From Anaerolineae bacterium (GTDB taxonomy: Bacteria > Chloroflexota > Anaerolineae > Anaerolineales > Villigracilaceae), in the NCBI GenBank assembly GCA_003141915.1, contig PLNY01000087.1, positions 1-23,540 on the forward strand: a stretch of 23,540 bases of DNA, in the 5' to 3' direction. A model generated the notes under the pieces. The model was not told the DNA's origin. It made no database searches and was given only the letters and a program-made list of their open reading frames with translations. Positions 1-7,708 of this stretch are shown piece after piece; the stretch's first letter is position 1; each line of letters opens with the position of its first letter. The position numbers and the translations under genes are program-made.

Positions 1-121
1 GCGCCGGTGCAATCAGGTAGTCGAGCGCCGGCAGCCCAACGGCAGCCGTGATGAACGCGCCCACCGACACAGTGACCCATTTTACAAAATCCCGCCGGCT
101 GAGATGTTCAGAACCTGCCAT
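1..121 (-). CDS. Tat-signal N-terminus, probably Rieske iron-sulfur protein (partial)
   Basis: Only the first 40 codons lie in the window; the gene runs off the left edge. The reading starts at the ATG at 121-119, 5 nt after a perfect AGGAGG (132-127). The product begins with a short charged segment, then SRRDFVKW followed by a hydrophobic stretch rich in Gly, Ala, Ile and Val and ending LPALDYLIAPA. This is a twin-arginine signal-anchor in the style of Rieske subunits of bc-type quinol oxidising complexes, which are exported folded with their 2Fe-2S cluster. The cluster-binding part is outside the window, so the Rieske call rests on the signal alone; another Tat substrate is possible. Its place next to sdh genes fits a role in respiration. 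It is transcribed divergently from sdhC. Confidence 0.55.
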   Translation of the reverse strand, partial: MAGSEHLSRRDFVKWVTVSVGAFITAAVGLPALDYLIAPA

Positions 122-270
122 GCGATCCTCCTGGATACAAAGGGCTTCAGGGGTAAAGTCGTTTTGCTGCGGAGACTCTCAATTGTGCGGAGAATGAGAT
201 AAAACTCTGCACCTTAAGCATGCTGGTAGTGCGTTTTTACATCGGGCTCACATTAAGACAGTATAAACCT

Positions 271-289
271 TTATAATGTATTATTATAA
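271..289. promoter_or_regulatory. Perfect AT-rich inverted repeat, possible operator
   Basis: TTATAAT (271-277) and ATTATAA (283-289) are perfect inverted copies separated by GTATT. The half-sites equal those of the Fur-family PerR box, but that box has a 1-nt spacer and this one has 5. It lies about 85 nt upstream of the proposed sdhC -10 element. Operator function is inference. Confidence 0.35.
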
Positions 290-298
290 GGGAAGTTG

Positions 299-322
299 CA
301 GACTTCCCCATAAGGAAGTCTG
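299..322. other. 9-bp stem-loop upstream of sdhC
   Basis: CAGACTTCC (299-307) pairs perfectly with GGAAGTCTG (314-322) around a 6-nt loop. No T-run follows on the plus strand; on the minus strand the following DNA is AT-rich but not a clean T-run. It could be a weak terminator for transcription towards the left or a protein-binding site. Confidence 0.4.
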
Positions 323-370
323 GAATGAATAATCTATGAGTATTGTCACTATTCTTGTCTGATTTACGGA

Positions 371-379
371 TGGGATAAT
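371..379 (+). promoter_or_regulatory. Extended -10 promoter element for sdhCDAB
   Basis: TGGGATAAT fits the extended -10 pattern TGn-TATAAT with one mismatch in the hexamer. No good -35 sits at 17 nt, which is tolerated for extended -10 promoters. The start of transcription would be near 386, giving a leader of roughly 80 nt before sdhC. Confidence 0.45.
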
Positions 380-464
380 AGGGCATCGTTTGTAAAACCC
401 AGGTATGTAGTAATGACTTCAGTCGTTCGGCAAAACAGCTACTAGATTACATAAGGAGGCGTGG

Positions 465-839
465 ATGGGCTTGAAAAGGGATGTCAGCCTGAAAGATGCC
501 TTGCGGTACCAGGGAAAGGGTCCGATGTTGACCTATTTCCTGCATCGCCTCGGCGGCCTGGGGATGGTCACCTTCGTGGGGTTACACGTCCTGGCTTCCT
601 TCATGGGCGGAACAGTGGGGAGATCCATCAACCTCGTTTATGAAAACTGGGTCTTCCAGGTCTTTATCTTCTTTTTAGTCCTGTTCCACATGATCAACGG
701 GCTGCGCATCATCATCCTGGACCTGTTCCCGAAACTGATCGAACACCAGCGCGAAGCCATCTGGCTGGAGTGGATGATTTTCCTGCCGGTCTATGGCATG
801 GCAGTCTATGTCATTGTAAGCACGGCGTTGGGAGGCTGA
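465..839 (+). CDS. sdhC: Succinate dehydrogenase cytochrome b subunit
   Basis: The 124-residue membrane anchor of complex II or fumarate reductase. It holds the SdhAB head on the membrane and helps form the quinone site, usually with heme b. Three hydrophobic helices are visible (about residues 22-42, 59-82 and 100-122). The first carries the conserved pattern RLGGLGMVTFVGLHVLASF, and the second the family signature HMINGLRIIILD, with the His and the NG-R residues typical of SdhC. The ATG at 465 was chosen because GGAGG at 455-459 lies 5 nt upstream; a GTG at 461 overlaps that spacing in another frame. It is the first gene of the sdhCDAB operon, with sdhD starting 1 nt after its stop. This gene is visibly GC-rich (about 65% in the line sampled). 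Confidence 0.9.
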   Translation: MGLKRDVSLKDALRYQGKGPMLTYFLHRLGGLGMVTFVGLHVLASFMGGTVGRSINLVYENWVFQVFIFFLVLFHMINGLRIIILDLFPKLIEHQREAIWLEWMIFLPVYGMAVYVIVSTALGG

Positions 840-840
840 C

Positions 841-1284
841 ATGGCTGTGAAACGCAGGACGGTTTCTTTCTCCAAACGAGGTTTCGATTTCGAGATCTTC
901 ATGTGGCTCTATACCCGGCTCTCGGCGCTGGCCATGTACCTGTGCGCCTTCATTGGGCTGGTGGGAGCGCTCATCATGGGTGCGCGCGCCCAGGTGAATT
1001 TTGCGGATCTGCTGCGCTGGTCCTTTATGCCGGATGAGAACCACGTGTTGATGAATACCACCATCAACAACATTGCCAACATGGCGGCCTGGACCACCGT
1101 CTACTGGAAACTAATGGGCAGTTTGCTCGTTTCCTTTGCCGTTTCGCATGGGCTGCACGGCGTGTTGAGCGTGGAGGAAGATTACCTCAAAAATCCCACG
1201 CTGGGCAAGATCCTGCGCTATGTAGTACTGGTGCTGACTGTTATCGGGATCGTCATCGCCATCGACGTAATCTGGACACGCTAG
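841..1284 (+). CDS. sdhD: Succinate dehydrogenase hydrophobic membrane anchor subunit
   Basis: A 147-residue second membrane anchor of complex II. Three hydrophobic helices lie at about residues 25-50, 80-104 and 122-145. The middle one ends in HGLHGVLSVEEDYL, the position of the His-Gly and Asp-Tyr pattern seen in SdhD (HGxxGxxxVxxDY), which contributes to heme and quinone binding. The N-terminus is basic (KRRTVSFSKRGFDFE), as expected for a cytoplasmic tail. The GGAGG ribosome site (831-835) is inside the end of sdhC, so the two are likely translated together. Assignment as SdhD rather than a second SdhC rests on order and the HG/DY pattern. Confidence 0.85.
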   Translation: MAVKRRTVSFSKRGFDFEIFMWLYTRLSALAMYLCAFIGLVGALIMGARAQVNFADLLRWSFMPDENHVLMNTTINNIANMAAWTTVYWKLMGSLLVSFAVSHGLHGVLSVEEDYLKNPTLGKILRYVVLVLTVIGIVIAIDVIWTR

Positions 1285-1294
1285 GAGCCGCGCT

Positions 1295-3085
1295 ATGATA
1301 ACGCATCAATTCGAAGTACTGGTGGTGGGGGCAGGCGGGGCGGGGCTGATGGCCGGCCTGTACGCCTCCCGCGCAGCCAAAACCGCCATTATTACCAAGC
1401 TCTACCCCACCCGTTCGCACACCGGCACCGCCCAGGGCGGCATCGGCGCCGCGTTGGGTAGCCAGGAAGAAGACCACCCGGAGTGGCATACCTACGACAC
1501 GGTCAAAGGTTCGGATTACCTGGGCGACCAGGACGCGATCGAGTTCATGTGCAATGAGGCCGTGCCGGCTGTCTATGAACTGGAGCACATGGGCTTGCCG
1601 TTCGACCGAACGCCGGACGGCAAGATCTCCCAGCGCCCGTTTGGCGGGCATACCAATAACGTCACCGGCAAACCGGTCCGGCGGGCCTGCCATGCCGCTG
1701 ACCGCACCGGCCACATGATCCTGCAGACGCTCTACCAGCAGTGCATAAAAAATAACGTGACCTTCTTCGACGAATTCCAGGCGGTTGACCTGCTGATGGT
1801 TAATGGGGCTGCCGCGGGTGTGGTTGCTATTGAGCTGGCCACCGGTGAGATGCACGTTTTCCATGCCAAGGCGGTCATCTTTGCCACCGGCGGGCATGGC
1901 CGCATCTGGGAGATCACTTCCAATGCCTATGCCTTCACCGGCGACGGCCCATCCATGGTGATGCGGCGCGGCCTGCCCTTGGAAGATATGGAATTCTTCC
2001 AATTCCATCCGACCGGCATTTATAAACTCGGCATCCTCATCACTGAAGGCGTGCGCGGCGAAGGCGGTGTGCTGATCAATGGCAAGGGTGAACGCTTCAT
2101 GCCGAAGTATGCGCCGCACGTTAAAGATTTGGCGTCGCGCGATGTGGTCAGCCGCGCCATCTACACCGAGATCCGCGAAGGACGCGGCGTCAACGGACAG
2201 AATTATGTGTATCTCGATGCGCGTCCCGAGTCAATAATGAAGTATGCAGCGGAAGATGGGCGAACGAATCCTGACGGTACCCCATATAAAATTACCGCCG
2301 AAGAATTGTTAAAGAAACTTCCCGATATCGTTGATTTCAACCGCGTCTATCTTGGCATCGATCCGATGACTCAAATGATGCCGATCCAACCCACCGCGCA
2401 TTACACGATGGGCGGCATCCCGACCAATAAATTCGGTGAGGTGGTGATCGATGATAAGAACACGGTCCATCCCGGACTTTATGCGGCGGGCGAATGCGCC
2501 TGCGTTTCCGTCCACGGTGCGAATCGACTCGGCACGAACAGCTTGCTTGATCTCATCGTCTTTGGAAAACATGCGGGTCTGCGCGCCGCTGAATATGCCA
2601 ATCAAGCCGACTTCGAGAAGTTGCCGGATGATCCGACCGCCGAAGCACGCGCTCAATTTGACGGACTCCGCAACGGGTCCGGGAAAGAGAACGCTTTCGA
2701 TATCAGCCGCGAAATGAAGAAGGTCATGTTCGATGAAGTCGGAATTTATCGATCTGGCACGGTAATGGAATCCGCTATCGATAAAGTCCTTGAATTGAAG
2801 GAACGTTTCAAGCATGTACGTGTGAGTGATACTGGAAAGATATTCAACACTGAATTGCTCAATGGTTGGGAACTAGGCAACATGCTCGATGTGGCTGAAC
2901 TGGTGGCGGTCTGCGCGTTGAACCGCACGGAGTCGCGTGGCGGGCATACGCGCGAGGATTATCCGAACCGCGATGATAAGAACTGGTTGAAGCACACCTT
3001 GGCTTGGAGCAAGAACGGCAAAATTGAAATTGGTTATAAGCCGGTAATCATTACGAAGTATCAACCTAAAGAGCGAGTTTATTAG
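1295..3085 (+). CDS. sdhA: Succinate dehydrogenase/fumarate reductase flavoprotein subunit
   Basis: The 596-residue catalytic subunit oxidises succinate to fumarate (or the reverse) with covalent FAD; the length is normal for the family. Residues 12-17 form the GAGGAG dinucleotide loop, and RSHTGTAQGG holds His42, the residue expected to carry the 8-alpha-linked FAD. Further family blocks are present: QRPFGGH, ATGGHGRIW, FHPTGIY, LASRDVVSRAI, QPTAHYTMGG, GANRLGTNSLLDLIVFG near the FAD site, and SRGGHTREDYPNRDD near the C-terminus with catalytic/substrate Arg. The start has AGGAG just upstream. A peculiarity is that sampled 60-nt lines are 62-78% GC before about 2200 and 35-47% soon after, with the reading frame unbroken. 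Direction (SDH or fumarate reductase) cannot be told from sequence. Confidence 0.96.
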   Translation: MITHQFEVLVVGAGGAGLMAGLYASRAAKTAIITKLYPTRSHTGTAQGGIGAALGSQEEDHPEWHTYDTVKGSDYLGDQDAIEFMCNEAVPAVYELEHMGLPFDRTPDGKISQRPFGGHTNNVTGKPVRRACHAADRTGHMILQTLYQQCIKNNVTFFDEFQAVDLLMVNGAAAGVVAIELATGEMHVFHAKAVIFATGGHGRIWEITSNAYAFTGDGPSMVMRRGLPLEDMEFFQFHPTGIYKLGILITEGVRGEGGVLINGKGERFMPKYAPHVKDLASRDVVSRAIYTEIREGRGVNGQNYVYLDARPESIMKYAAEDGRTNPDGTPYKITAEELLKKLPDIVDFNRVYLGIDPMTQMMPIQPTAHYTMGGIPTNKFGEVVIDDKNTVHPGLYAAGECACVSVHGANRLGTNSLLDLIVFGKHAGLRAAEYANQADFEKLPDDPTAEARAQFDGLRNGSGKENAFDISREMKKVMFDEVGIYRSGTVMESAIDKVLELKERFKHVRVSDTGKIFNTELLNGWELGNMLDVAELVAVCALNRTESRGGHTREDYPNRDDKNWLKHTLAWSKNGKIEIGYKPVIITKYQPKERVY

Positions 3086-3096
3086 TAGAGGCAGCC

Positions 3097-3804
3097 ATGC
3101 AGGTAACACTAAAAGTTTTTCGTTACAATCCTGAAGTGGACAAGAAATTCCATTACGAGACATACAACATCGATGTCGAAGAGAACGAGCGCATTTTAGA
3201 TTTGCTGGAACTGGTCAAAGGCCATCATGATGGCACGTTGTCATTTCGACGTTCGTGCGCGCACGGCGTATGCGGTTCGGATGCGATGCGCATCAACGGA
3301 CGCAACATGCTGGCGTGCAAAACGCTGGTGCGCAATGTCGGCGATAAGATCACCGTCGAACCTTTGCTTGGATTGAAAGTTGTCAAAGATTTGATCGTGG
3401 ATATGGAACCGTTCTTCGATAATTACAAAAAGGTTCTGCCATATTTCATCAACGAGTCCCCGCTTCCCGCCGATGGGAAAGAGCGACTTCAATCTCCCGA
3501 ACAGCGCGCCCGCTTTGACGAAACCACCAAGTGTATTTTGTGCGCGGCTTGTACCACATCCTGTCCGTCGTTCTGGGGAAGTGATGATTATCTGGGCCCC
3601 GCCGCGTTGGTCACGGCGCATCGCTTCATCTTCGATAGCCGCGATGAAGCGGCCTCGGAACGGCTGCAGATCATCAGCGAAACATCGGGACTGGCGCGCT
3701 GTCACACTACATATAACTGCACGATGGCTTGTCCGCGCGATATTCACATCACGCAGGCTATCGGTGAATTGAAGCTGGCGACGCTAACAGGAAAAGTGGA
3801 GTGA
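3097..3804 (+). CDS. sdhB: Succinate dehydrogenase/fumarate reductase iron-sulfur subunit
   Basis: This 235-residue subunit passes electrons from the SdhA flavin to quinone. The N-terminal ferredoxin domain has Cys54, Cys59, Asp62 and Cys74 (CAHGVCGSD...LAC); Asp in place of the third Cys is also found in E. coli SdhB, so it is not a defect. The C-terminal domain has CILCAACTTSCP (Cys146, 149, 152, 156) and CHTTYNCTMACP (Cys202, 208, 212), the pattern for the 4Fe-4S and 3Fe-4S clusters. It starts 11 nt after sdhA with only a weak GAGG-like ribosome site. It is the last gene of the operon and is followed by a hairpin terminator. Confidence 0.96.
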   Translation: MQVTLKVFRYNPEVDKKFHYETYNIDVEENERILDLLELVKGHHDGTLSFRRSCAHGVCGSDAMRINGRNMLACKTLVRNVGDKITVEPLLGLKVVKDLIVDMEPFFDNYKKVLPYFINESPLPADGKERLQSPEQRARFDETTKCILCAACTTSCPSFWGSDDYLGPAALVTAHRFIFDSRDEAASERLQIISETSGLARCHTTYNCTMACPRDIHITQAIGELKLATLTGKVE

Positions 3805-3826
3805 AGCAGTGATCGGTGAGCAGTCG

Positions 3827-3856
3827 AGCCGCGTGATAAACGCGGCTTATCGTTTC
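3827..3856 (+). terminator. Rho-independent terminator of sdhCDAB
   Basis: AGCCGCGT (3827-3834) pairs perfectly with ACGCGGCT (3840-3847) around loop GATAA, followed by the T-rich tract TATCGTTTCTT. The gene after it is on the opposite strand. On the minus strand no T-run follows the stem, so it is probably not the terminator of the PP2C operon. Confidence 0.7.
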
Positions 3857-3892
3857 TTGTGGTGAAAATAAAAAGTCCAGCAAAATTAGATT

Positions 3893-4759
3893 TTATTCCC
3901 CAAACAACTTTTCGATCAATCCTTGTTTCTTTATCGGCGGCGGAGTAATGCCTTCTTTTGGCATTCCCAACAAAATCACCGTGATATTATCATGGCCGCC
4001 GCGCTCGTTGGCCTTGTCAATCAAATCTTCCGCCATGGATTTTAAATTACTGCGCGTGTTAATGATGTGCAAAATTTCATCATCCCAGATCATATCGGTC
4101 AGTCCATCCGTGCAAAGCAACAACACATCGCCGCGCTGAAGCCGAGTTCCTTGATTCTTCTTTGCATCATCCGCGGATTCTTCCGGCTTGAGACATAAAC
4201 GAAAATCCACGCCGGGTAATTCGACCGAACCGAGATGTCGTCGAATGACATGCACGTTTGGATGATTGCGCGCTTCATCGGGCGTGATGATGCCTTTCTC
4301 GATCGCTTCCTGCACCCAGGAATGGTCGACCGTTAAACGCTGGATTTTTTCGTCCCGAATCAAATAGATTCGCGAGTCGCCAACATAACCGGTGTACAGT
4401 TTATCTTCAACGATCCACGCGCAGACGCAGGTTGCGCCCATGCCTTGTTGATCGTCCTTGCTGGCCGAACGCGCCGCGATCGCCTCGCTGGCCGTCTCGA
4501 TAGCCAGCTCAATGATCTCAAGCGGCTTTTGACCGTTGCTTTCGGAAACTTTCTGGCTGATGTAATTGACCGCCAATTCCGCGGCAACTTCACCGGCACG
4601 GTGCCCGCCAATGCCATCAGATACCACGGCAAACGCAACCGGATGCCCATCCTCTGTTGTGAAAGATGCGACGGCGTAGCGGTCTTCATTATTTTTACCG
4701 CTTCGTCCGGCGTGGCTGAGAGCGGCCACGTTTAAATGGGCGTGTTGTGTTCGATTCAT
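3893..4759 (-). CDS. PP2C-family Ser/Thr protein phosphatase
   Basis: A 288-residue metal-dependent phosphatase that removes phosphate from Ser/Thr residues. All PP2C landmarks are visible: NNEDRYAV near residue 23, VSDGIGGHRAGE with metal-binding Asp48, MGATCV, GYVGDSRIYLI, the VDHS block, LLLCTDGLTDM, and RGGHDNITVILL near the C-terminus. It has no membrane segment, so it acts in the cytoplasm; the basic/hydrophobic C-terminal tail is short. Its ATG overlaps the stop of the upstream VWA-FHA gene (ATGA, 4756-4759), which implies translational coupling and a shared job. Bacterial PP2Cs of this compact type usually oppose Hanks-type Ser/Thr kinases; none is encoded in the window. Confidence 0.95.
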   Translation of the reverse strand: MNRTQHAHLNVAALSHAGRSGKNNEDRYAVASFTTEDGHPVAFAVVSDGIGGHRAGEVAAELAVNYISQKVSESNGQKPLEIIELAIETASEAIAARSASKDDQQGMGATCVCAWIVEDKLYTGYVGDSRIYLIRDEKIQRLTVDHSWVQEAIEKGIITPDEARNHPNVHVIRRHLGSVELPGVDFRLCLKPEESADDAKKNQGTRLQRGDVLLLCTDGLTDMIWDDEILHIINTRSNLKSMAEDLIDKANERGGHDNITVILLGMPKEGITPPPIKKQGLIEKLFGE

Positions 4760-6639
4760 GCCGTTTTTTTTTCTCTCGTAATCTTCGGTTCCATGGCTGA
4801 TGGAGGATTCTTAAGTTGGAACCGAAAGACCAATTGACCAAAGTGTATCACATCCCCGTGCTGGAGGGGGGTGCCTTCTTTTCTTACTGGCTCGTAATTG
4901 ACCCATGTCCCGGCAGTGGTGCCTTCATCCCTAATGCGAAAACTGCCGTTCTCCGTTTGAGAAATGCGGGCATGGCGCGGCGCGATGGACAGGTCATTCA
5001 AAACGATGCCAGATTGTATGGAATCCGCCCCAAAGGTGATCTCATTTTCGATGAGAGGAATCGGGTTGGCAGTCATCGGCTCGAGGTCCAGGCGGAGGCG
5101 GATGAGGGATGCCGGTGCGTTGATCGGTTTGATCCGTCCGCTTCGAGGACGCGCACGTTTCTTTTTCTCTTGGGAAGATGCCTCGATTGCAATCGCAACC
5201 GGCTGCGTAAGCGGATCGGCATTGGTGCGTTGTACTTTGCGCCTGCTGGCGAGAGCCAATTGCAGACGGGTAATCAACAGGATCAACAGCAGCGTTATGC
5301 CCGCAAATCCTATTGCGCCATAGGTGATATATTGACGATATTTTGAGAACAACGCGGATATTCCATGCGGCGCCTGTATGACCGTGAACGTGACCGGAAT
5401 TTCCATGCTGGTTTTATTCAATCCCAGCGTATCCACTGCTTCAACAGAAATCTTGTGTGCGCCGCTCATAGTGAAGCCGCTGATATCCCATGTGAATCTA
5501 TCGAAGGGAGGAGTTTTGTTTTCAGCCACGGCCTGACCGTCCACATACAAAGTGGTGCTGGCTAAGGGCCGCGTATGCCCATCCGGAAATTCGATGATGA
5601 TGTCTATCTCCTGGGTGGCTGGTACGAGGACTTTCGTATTATACGGATCGCTGGCGGGCGGCTGGCGCGTGATCTGCAAAGGCGGCGAAACCAGAATCGG
5701 ATTCGGCGGTTCGATATCCACGGCGAAAGTTTGATCGGAGGATTTAATTACTGCCCCGGCATTCGTGACCTGCACGCCCAACGTATGTTGTCCGCCTGCG
5801 GTTATCGCCGACGCATATTTCAGCGAATATAATTTCCGCAGGGGCGCGAAATAAGTTTCGGGGTCCGGGAAATCTTTTCCGGATGAAAAATAAAAAGCGC
5901 CGCCCGTCTGGTCGGCCAGCTGGCTGAAAGCCGCCGCGCTGGTGGTTGCCTGGTAGGCATCCAAATCGGCGAACCAGACGAAGACATGGATGCGGTTTTG
6001 AACGGCGCGTTGAATGAGCGGTTGAAGCTCGTTATCTACATTGGGATCGTCCATGTGCGGCGTGATGAACAACACGGCGCGCTTCGTTCCTGAATGAGCT
6101 CCCTGGGCGATGGCGGTGTCCAATGCAATGGAGAGCGATTGCAAATTCGGCGTGGTCGAGTGAAAATCGGGTTGGAATGAATTCAAACTTACCAGCCAGT
6201 CTTTAACATCCGCATGCGTAATGATCGCCCCGGCCAGCGTCACCAGGCTGAGATCGTCCTGTTGGTCGGCCGGCCGCGCCTGCGCCCATGTGCTAAGCGC
6301 CTGCGCGGTCCAATCAAAGCGTGAAGCGCCGGTTGTGTCGCGAATCCCGAGCGCAGGTCCAGGATTGACCGCAACCACAATTTGTATGGGAATGTTTAAT
6401 TCGGTCAGGTCCGTGATCGGAAGCGGCTTGCCGTCTTCAACGACATTCACATCCCCCGGCTTGAGTCCATTTACGAACGCGCCGGACGCGTCGAACACAT
6501 CCATGAATGCAGAGATGGTTGGAAAGCCCGACACATCGGCCGGATAAAGAATCGCTGCGGCCTGTCCTTGTGCGCGCGCAGGCAAACCCCAACCAAGCAA
6601 CAGGCTCAGGCTGAATAACGCAATTAGAAATTTACGCAT
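4756..6639 (-). CDS. Transmembrane VWA-like/FHA domain protein
   Basis: A 627-residue protein not matching a named gene. Residues 1-24 are a signal peptide ending ARAQG. Residues about 25-290 resemble a von Willebrand A fold (IPIQIVVAVNPGPA, KRAVLFITPH, RIHVFVWFADLD), but the metal-site DxSxS is replaced by VNPGP. Residues about 295-425 look like beta-rich Ig-like modules with a YVDGQAVAENKTPPFD segment. One membrane helix lies near 433-458, then a basic linker. The C-terminus (about 520-609) is an FHA domain (ITFGADS, NDLSIAPRHARI, GTWVNYEPV, LQHGDVIHFG), which binds phosphothreonine. Topology predicted: VWA outside, FHA inside. Its end overlaps the PP2C gene by 4 nt and its start overlaps the upstream membrane gene by 8 nt. 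A role coupling envelope signals to Ser/Thr phosphorylation is inference. Confidence 0.85.
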   Translation of the reverse strand: MRKFLIALFSLSLLLGWGLPARAQGQAAAILYPADVSGFPTISAFMDVFDASGAFVNGLKPGDVNVVEDGKPLPITDLTELNIPIQIVVAVNPGPALGIRDTTGASRFDWTAQALSTWAQARPADQQDDLSLVTLAGAIITHADVKDWLVSLNSFQPDFHSTTPNLQSLSIALDTAIAQGAHSGTKRAVLFITPHMDDPNVDNELQPLIQRAVQNRIHVFVWFADLDAYQATTSAAAFSQLADQTGGAFYFSSGKDFPDPETYFAPLRKLYSLKYASAITAGGQHTLGVQVTNAGAVIKSSDQTFAVDIEPPNPILVSPPLQITRQPPASDPYNTKVLVPATQEIDIIIEFPDGHTRPLASTTLYVDGQAVAENKTPPFDRFTWDISGFTMSGAHKISVEAVDTLGLNKTSMEIPVTFTVIQAPHGISALFSKYRQYITYGAIGFAGITLLLILLITRLQLALASRRKVQRTNADPLTQPVAIAIEASSQEKKKRARPRSGRIKPINAPASLIRLRLDLEPMTANPIPLIENEITFGADSIQSGIVLNDLSIAPRHARISQTENGSFRIRDEGTTAGTWVNYEPVRKEGTPLQHGDVIHFGQLVFRFQLKNPPSAMEPKITREKKTA

Positions 6640-7675
6640 TCGTCGGTGAAATGATCGGCGCTTGTTCTTCTTGTTTTGGTTTTGTAATGCGAATATAGGT
6701 TAGCGTCCAAACCGATTGCAGATAAGTCATCACGATTCCGTTGGCAAACCATGCGATGGGAGTGTACACGCAAATGATACAAATGAACGCAACGAGCCAC
6801 GGCGTGAAGGAAAAGTTCAGGTTGTTCATGTTGGCGACGAATGCGATTCCCAAAGGAACAAGAACTACCAGAAGCGGCAGGGCAATGACAATAGCGGCTA
6901 CGAAACCGATGGCGGCCGTAATTAACCAGATAATAAGAATCGGACCGAGATTCTTCGTCAACACTTCCCAGCCGCGCCTAAATCCATCAAGGATGGATTT
7001 ATCTTCCAGCACAATGGCGCGCTCAGCCTGCGTCGAAATAAAGCCGAGGATGATAGCGAGGATAGAAATGACACAACACAACATACATATAACACCGGCA
7101 ATGGACAACAGAATTAATAACGAGGGTACACCTGAATTACTGCCGGACTGCAAAGCTGCTGAACTAATGAGACCTGTTGATAAAATAACTACTGTAAATG
7201 CAGCAAATAAAATTACGAGAAATAGTACGACGAACGGCGTACCGATCAGGAACGATAGCCAGAACACGCGCCAGAAGTAAGGCGTGCTTTCCTTCCATAA
7301 TCCACCGAAGGTCAGTTTCTCCGCACCCGCGTCTGCCTCCGCTGTTCCTTTGATCAGACCAATGCGGCCAATCGTGCCGAGAAAAATTTCCACGAGAACG
7401 ATTATGCAGACGATAGAAATCACAATCGCCACAAATTGCCAGATGAAAGTTGGATTCTCGAATAAGCGTCCGAAGCGATATAACTGATCCATCATGGCCG
7501 GAGGCAGATTGGGCATCGAATTGGGAAAACCATTTCCGTTGGTTCGGAAACTACTATTGAAGTTGAAATTGACACCTCGGCTTGCTCCGCAACCGGCAAG
7601 GATGCCGAAAATCCACAACACTTTAAACTTCCATGTGATCTTCCATGCCTTGCTTAGAACTTCACCGTAGTCCAT
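6632..7675 (-). CDS. Polytopic membrane protein, unknown function
   Basis: A 347-residue protein with about six or seven hydrophobic spans: one near residues 18-31, a long one at 75-98, one at about 118-145, one at 158-190, paired spans at 243-283, and a last one at 290-320. After the first span comes a Gly/Asn/Phe-rich loop (residues about 33-60, VNFNFNSSFRTNGNG). The start is well supported by GGAGGG (7685-7680) about 5 nt before the ATG. The general shape, with a short cytoplasmic N-terminus MDYGEVLSKAWKITWKFK and long Gly/Ala/Val helices, recalls the broad group of DUF-type membrane proteins found next to signalling genes. No catalytic motif is seen. It overlaps the start of the VWA-FHA gene and is probably co-transcribed with it. 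Confidence 0.75.
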   Translation of the reverse strand: MDYGEVLSKAWKITWKFKVLWIFGILAGCGASRGVNFNFNSSFRTNGNGFPNSMPNLPPAMMDQLYRFGRLFENPTFIWQFVAIVISIVCIIVLVEIFLGTIGRIGLIKGTAEADAGAEKLTFGGLWKESTPYFWRVFWLSFLIGTPFVVLFLVILFAAFTVVILSTGLISSAALQSGSNSGVPSLLILLSIAGVICMLCCVISILAIILGFISTQAERAIVLEDKSILDGFRRGWEVLTKNLGPILIIWLITAAIGFVAAIVIALPLLVVLVPLGIAFVANMNNLNFSFTPWLVAFICIICVYTPIAWFANGIVMTYLQSVWTLTYIRITKPKQEEQAPIISPTNA

Positions 7676-7708
7676 GGTTCCCTCCGTTTTGAAATTGATC
7701 CAGGTAGA

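Larger units (their letters stand above)
122..464. other. Divergent intergenic region between the Tat/Rieske gene and sdhC
   Basis: This 343-nt stretch has no convincing gene. It holds the ribosome binding site of the leftward gene (127-132), an 8-nt direct repeat TGCGGAGA at 168-175 and 186-193, an AT-rich inverted repeat at 271-289, a 9-bp hairpin at 299-322, an extended -10 element at 371-379, and the sdhC Shine-Dalgarno AAGGAGG at 453-459. It is clearly richer in A+T than the coding DNA on either side. Confidence 0.7.

Noticed and set aside
1253..2119. A 288-codon open frame on the minus strand within sdhA
   Set aside because: It is antisense to a clear SdhA with all motifs, in a GC-rich stretch where antisense frames are commonly open; the protein shows no recognisable domain.
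3097..3804. A defective 2Fe-2S site in SdhB because the third Cys is Asp62
   Set aside because: E. coli SdhB has the same CGSD, so this is a normal variant.
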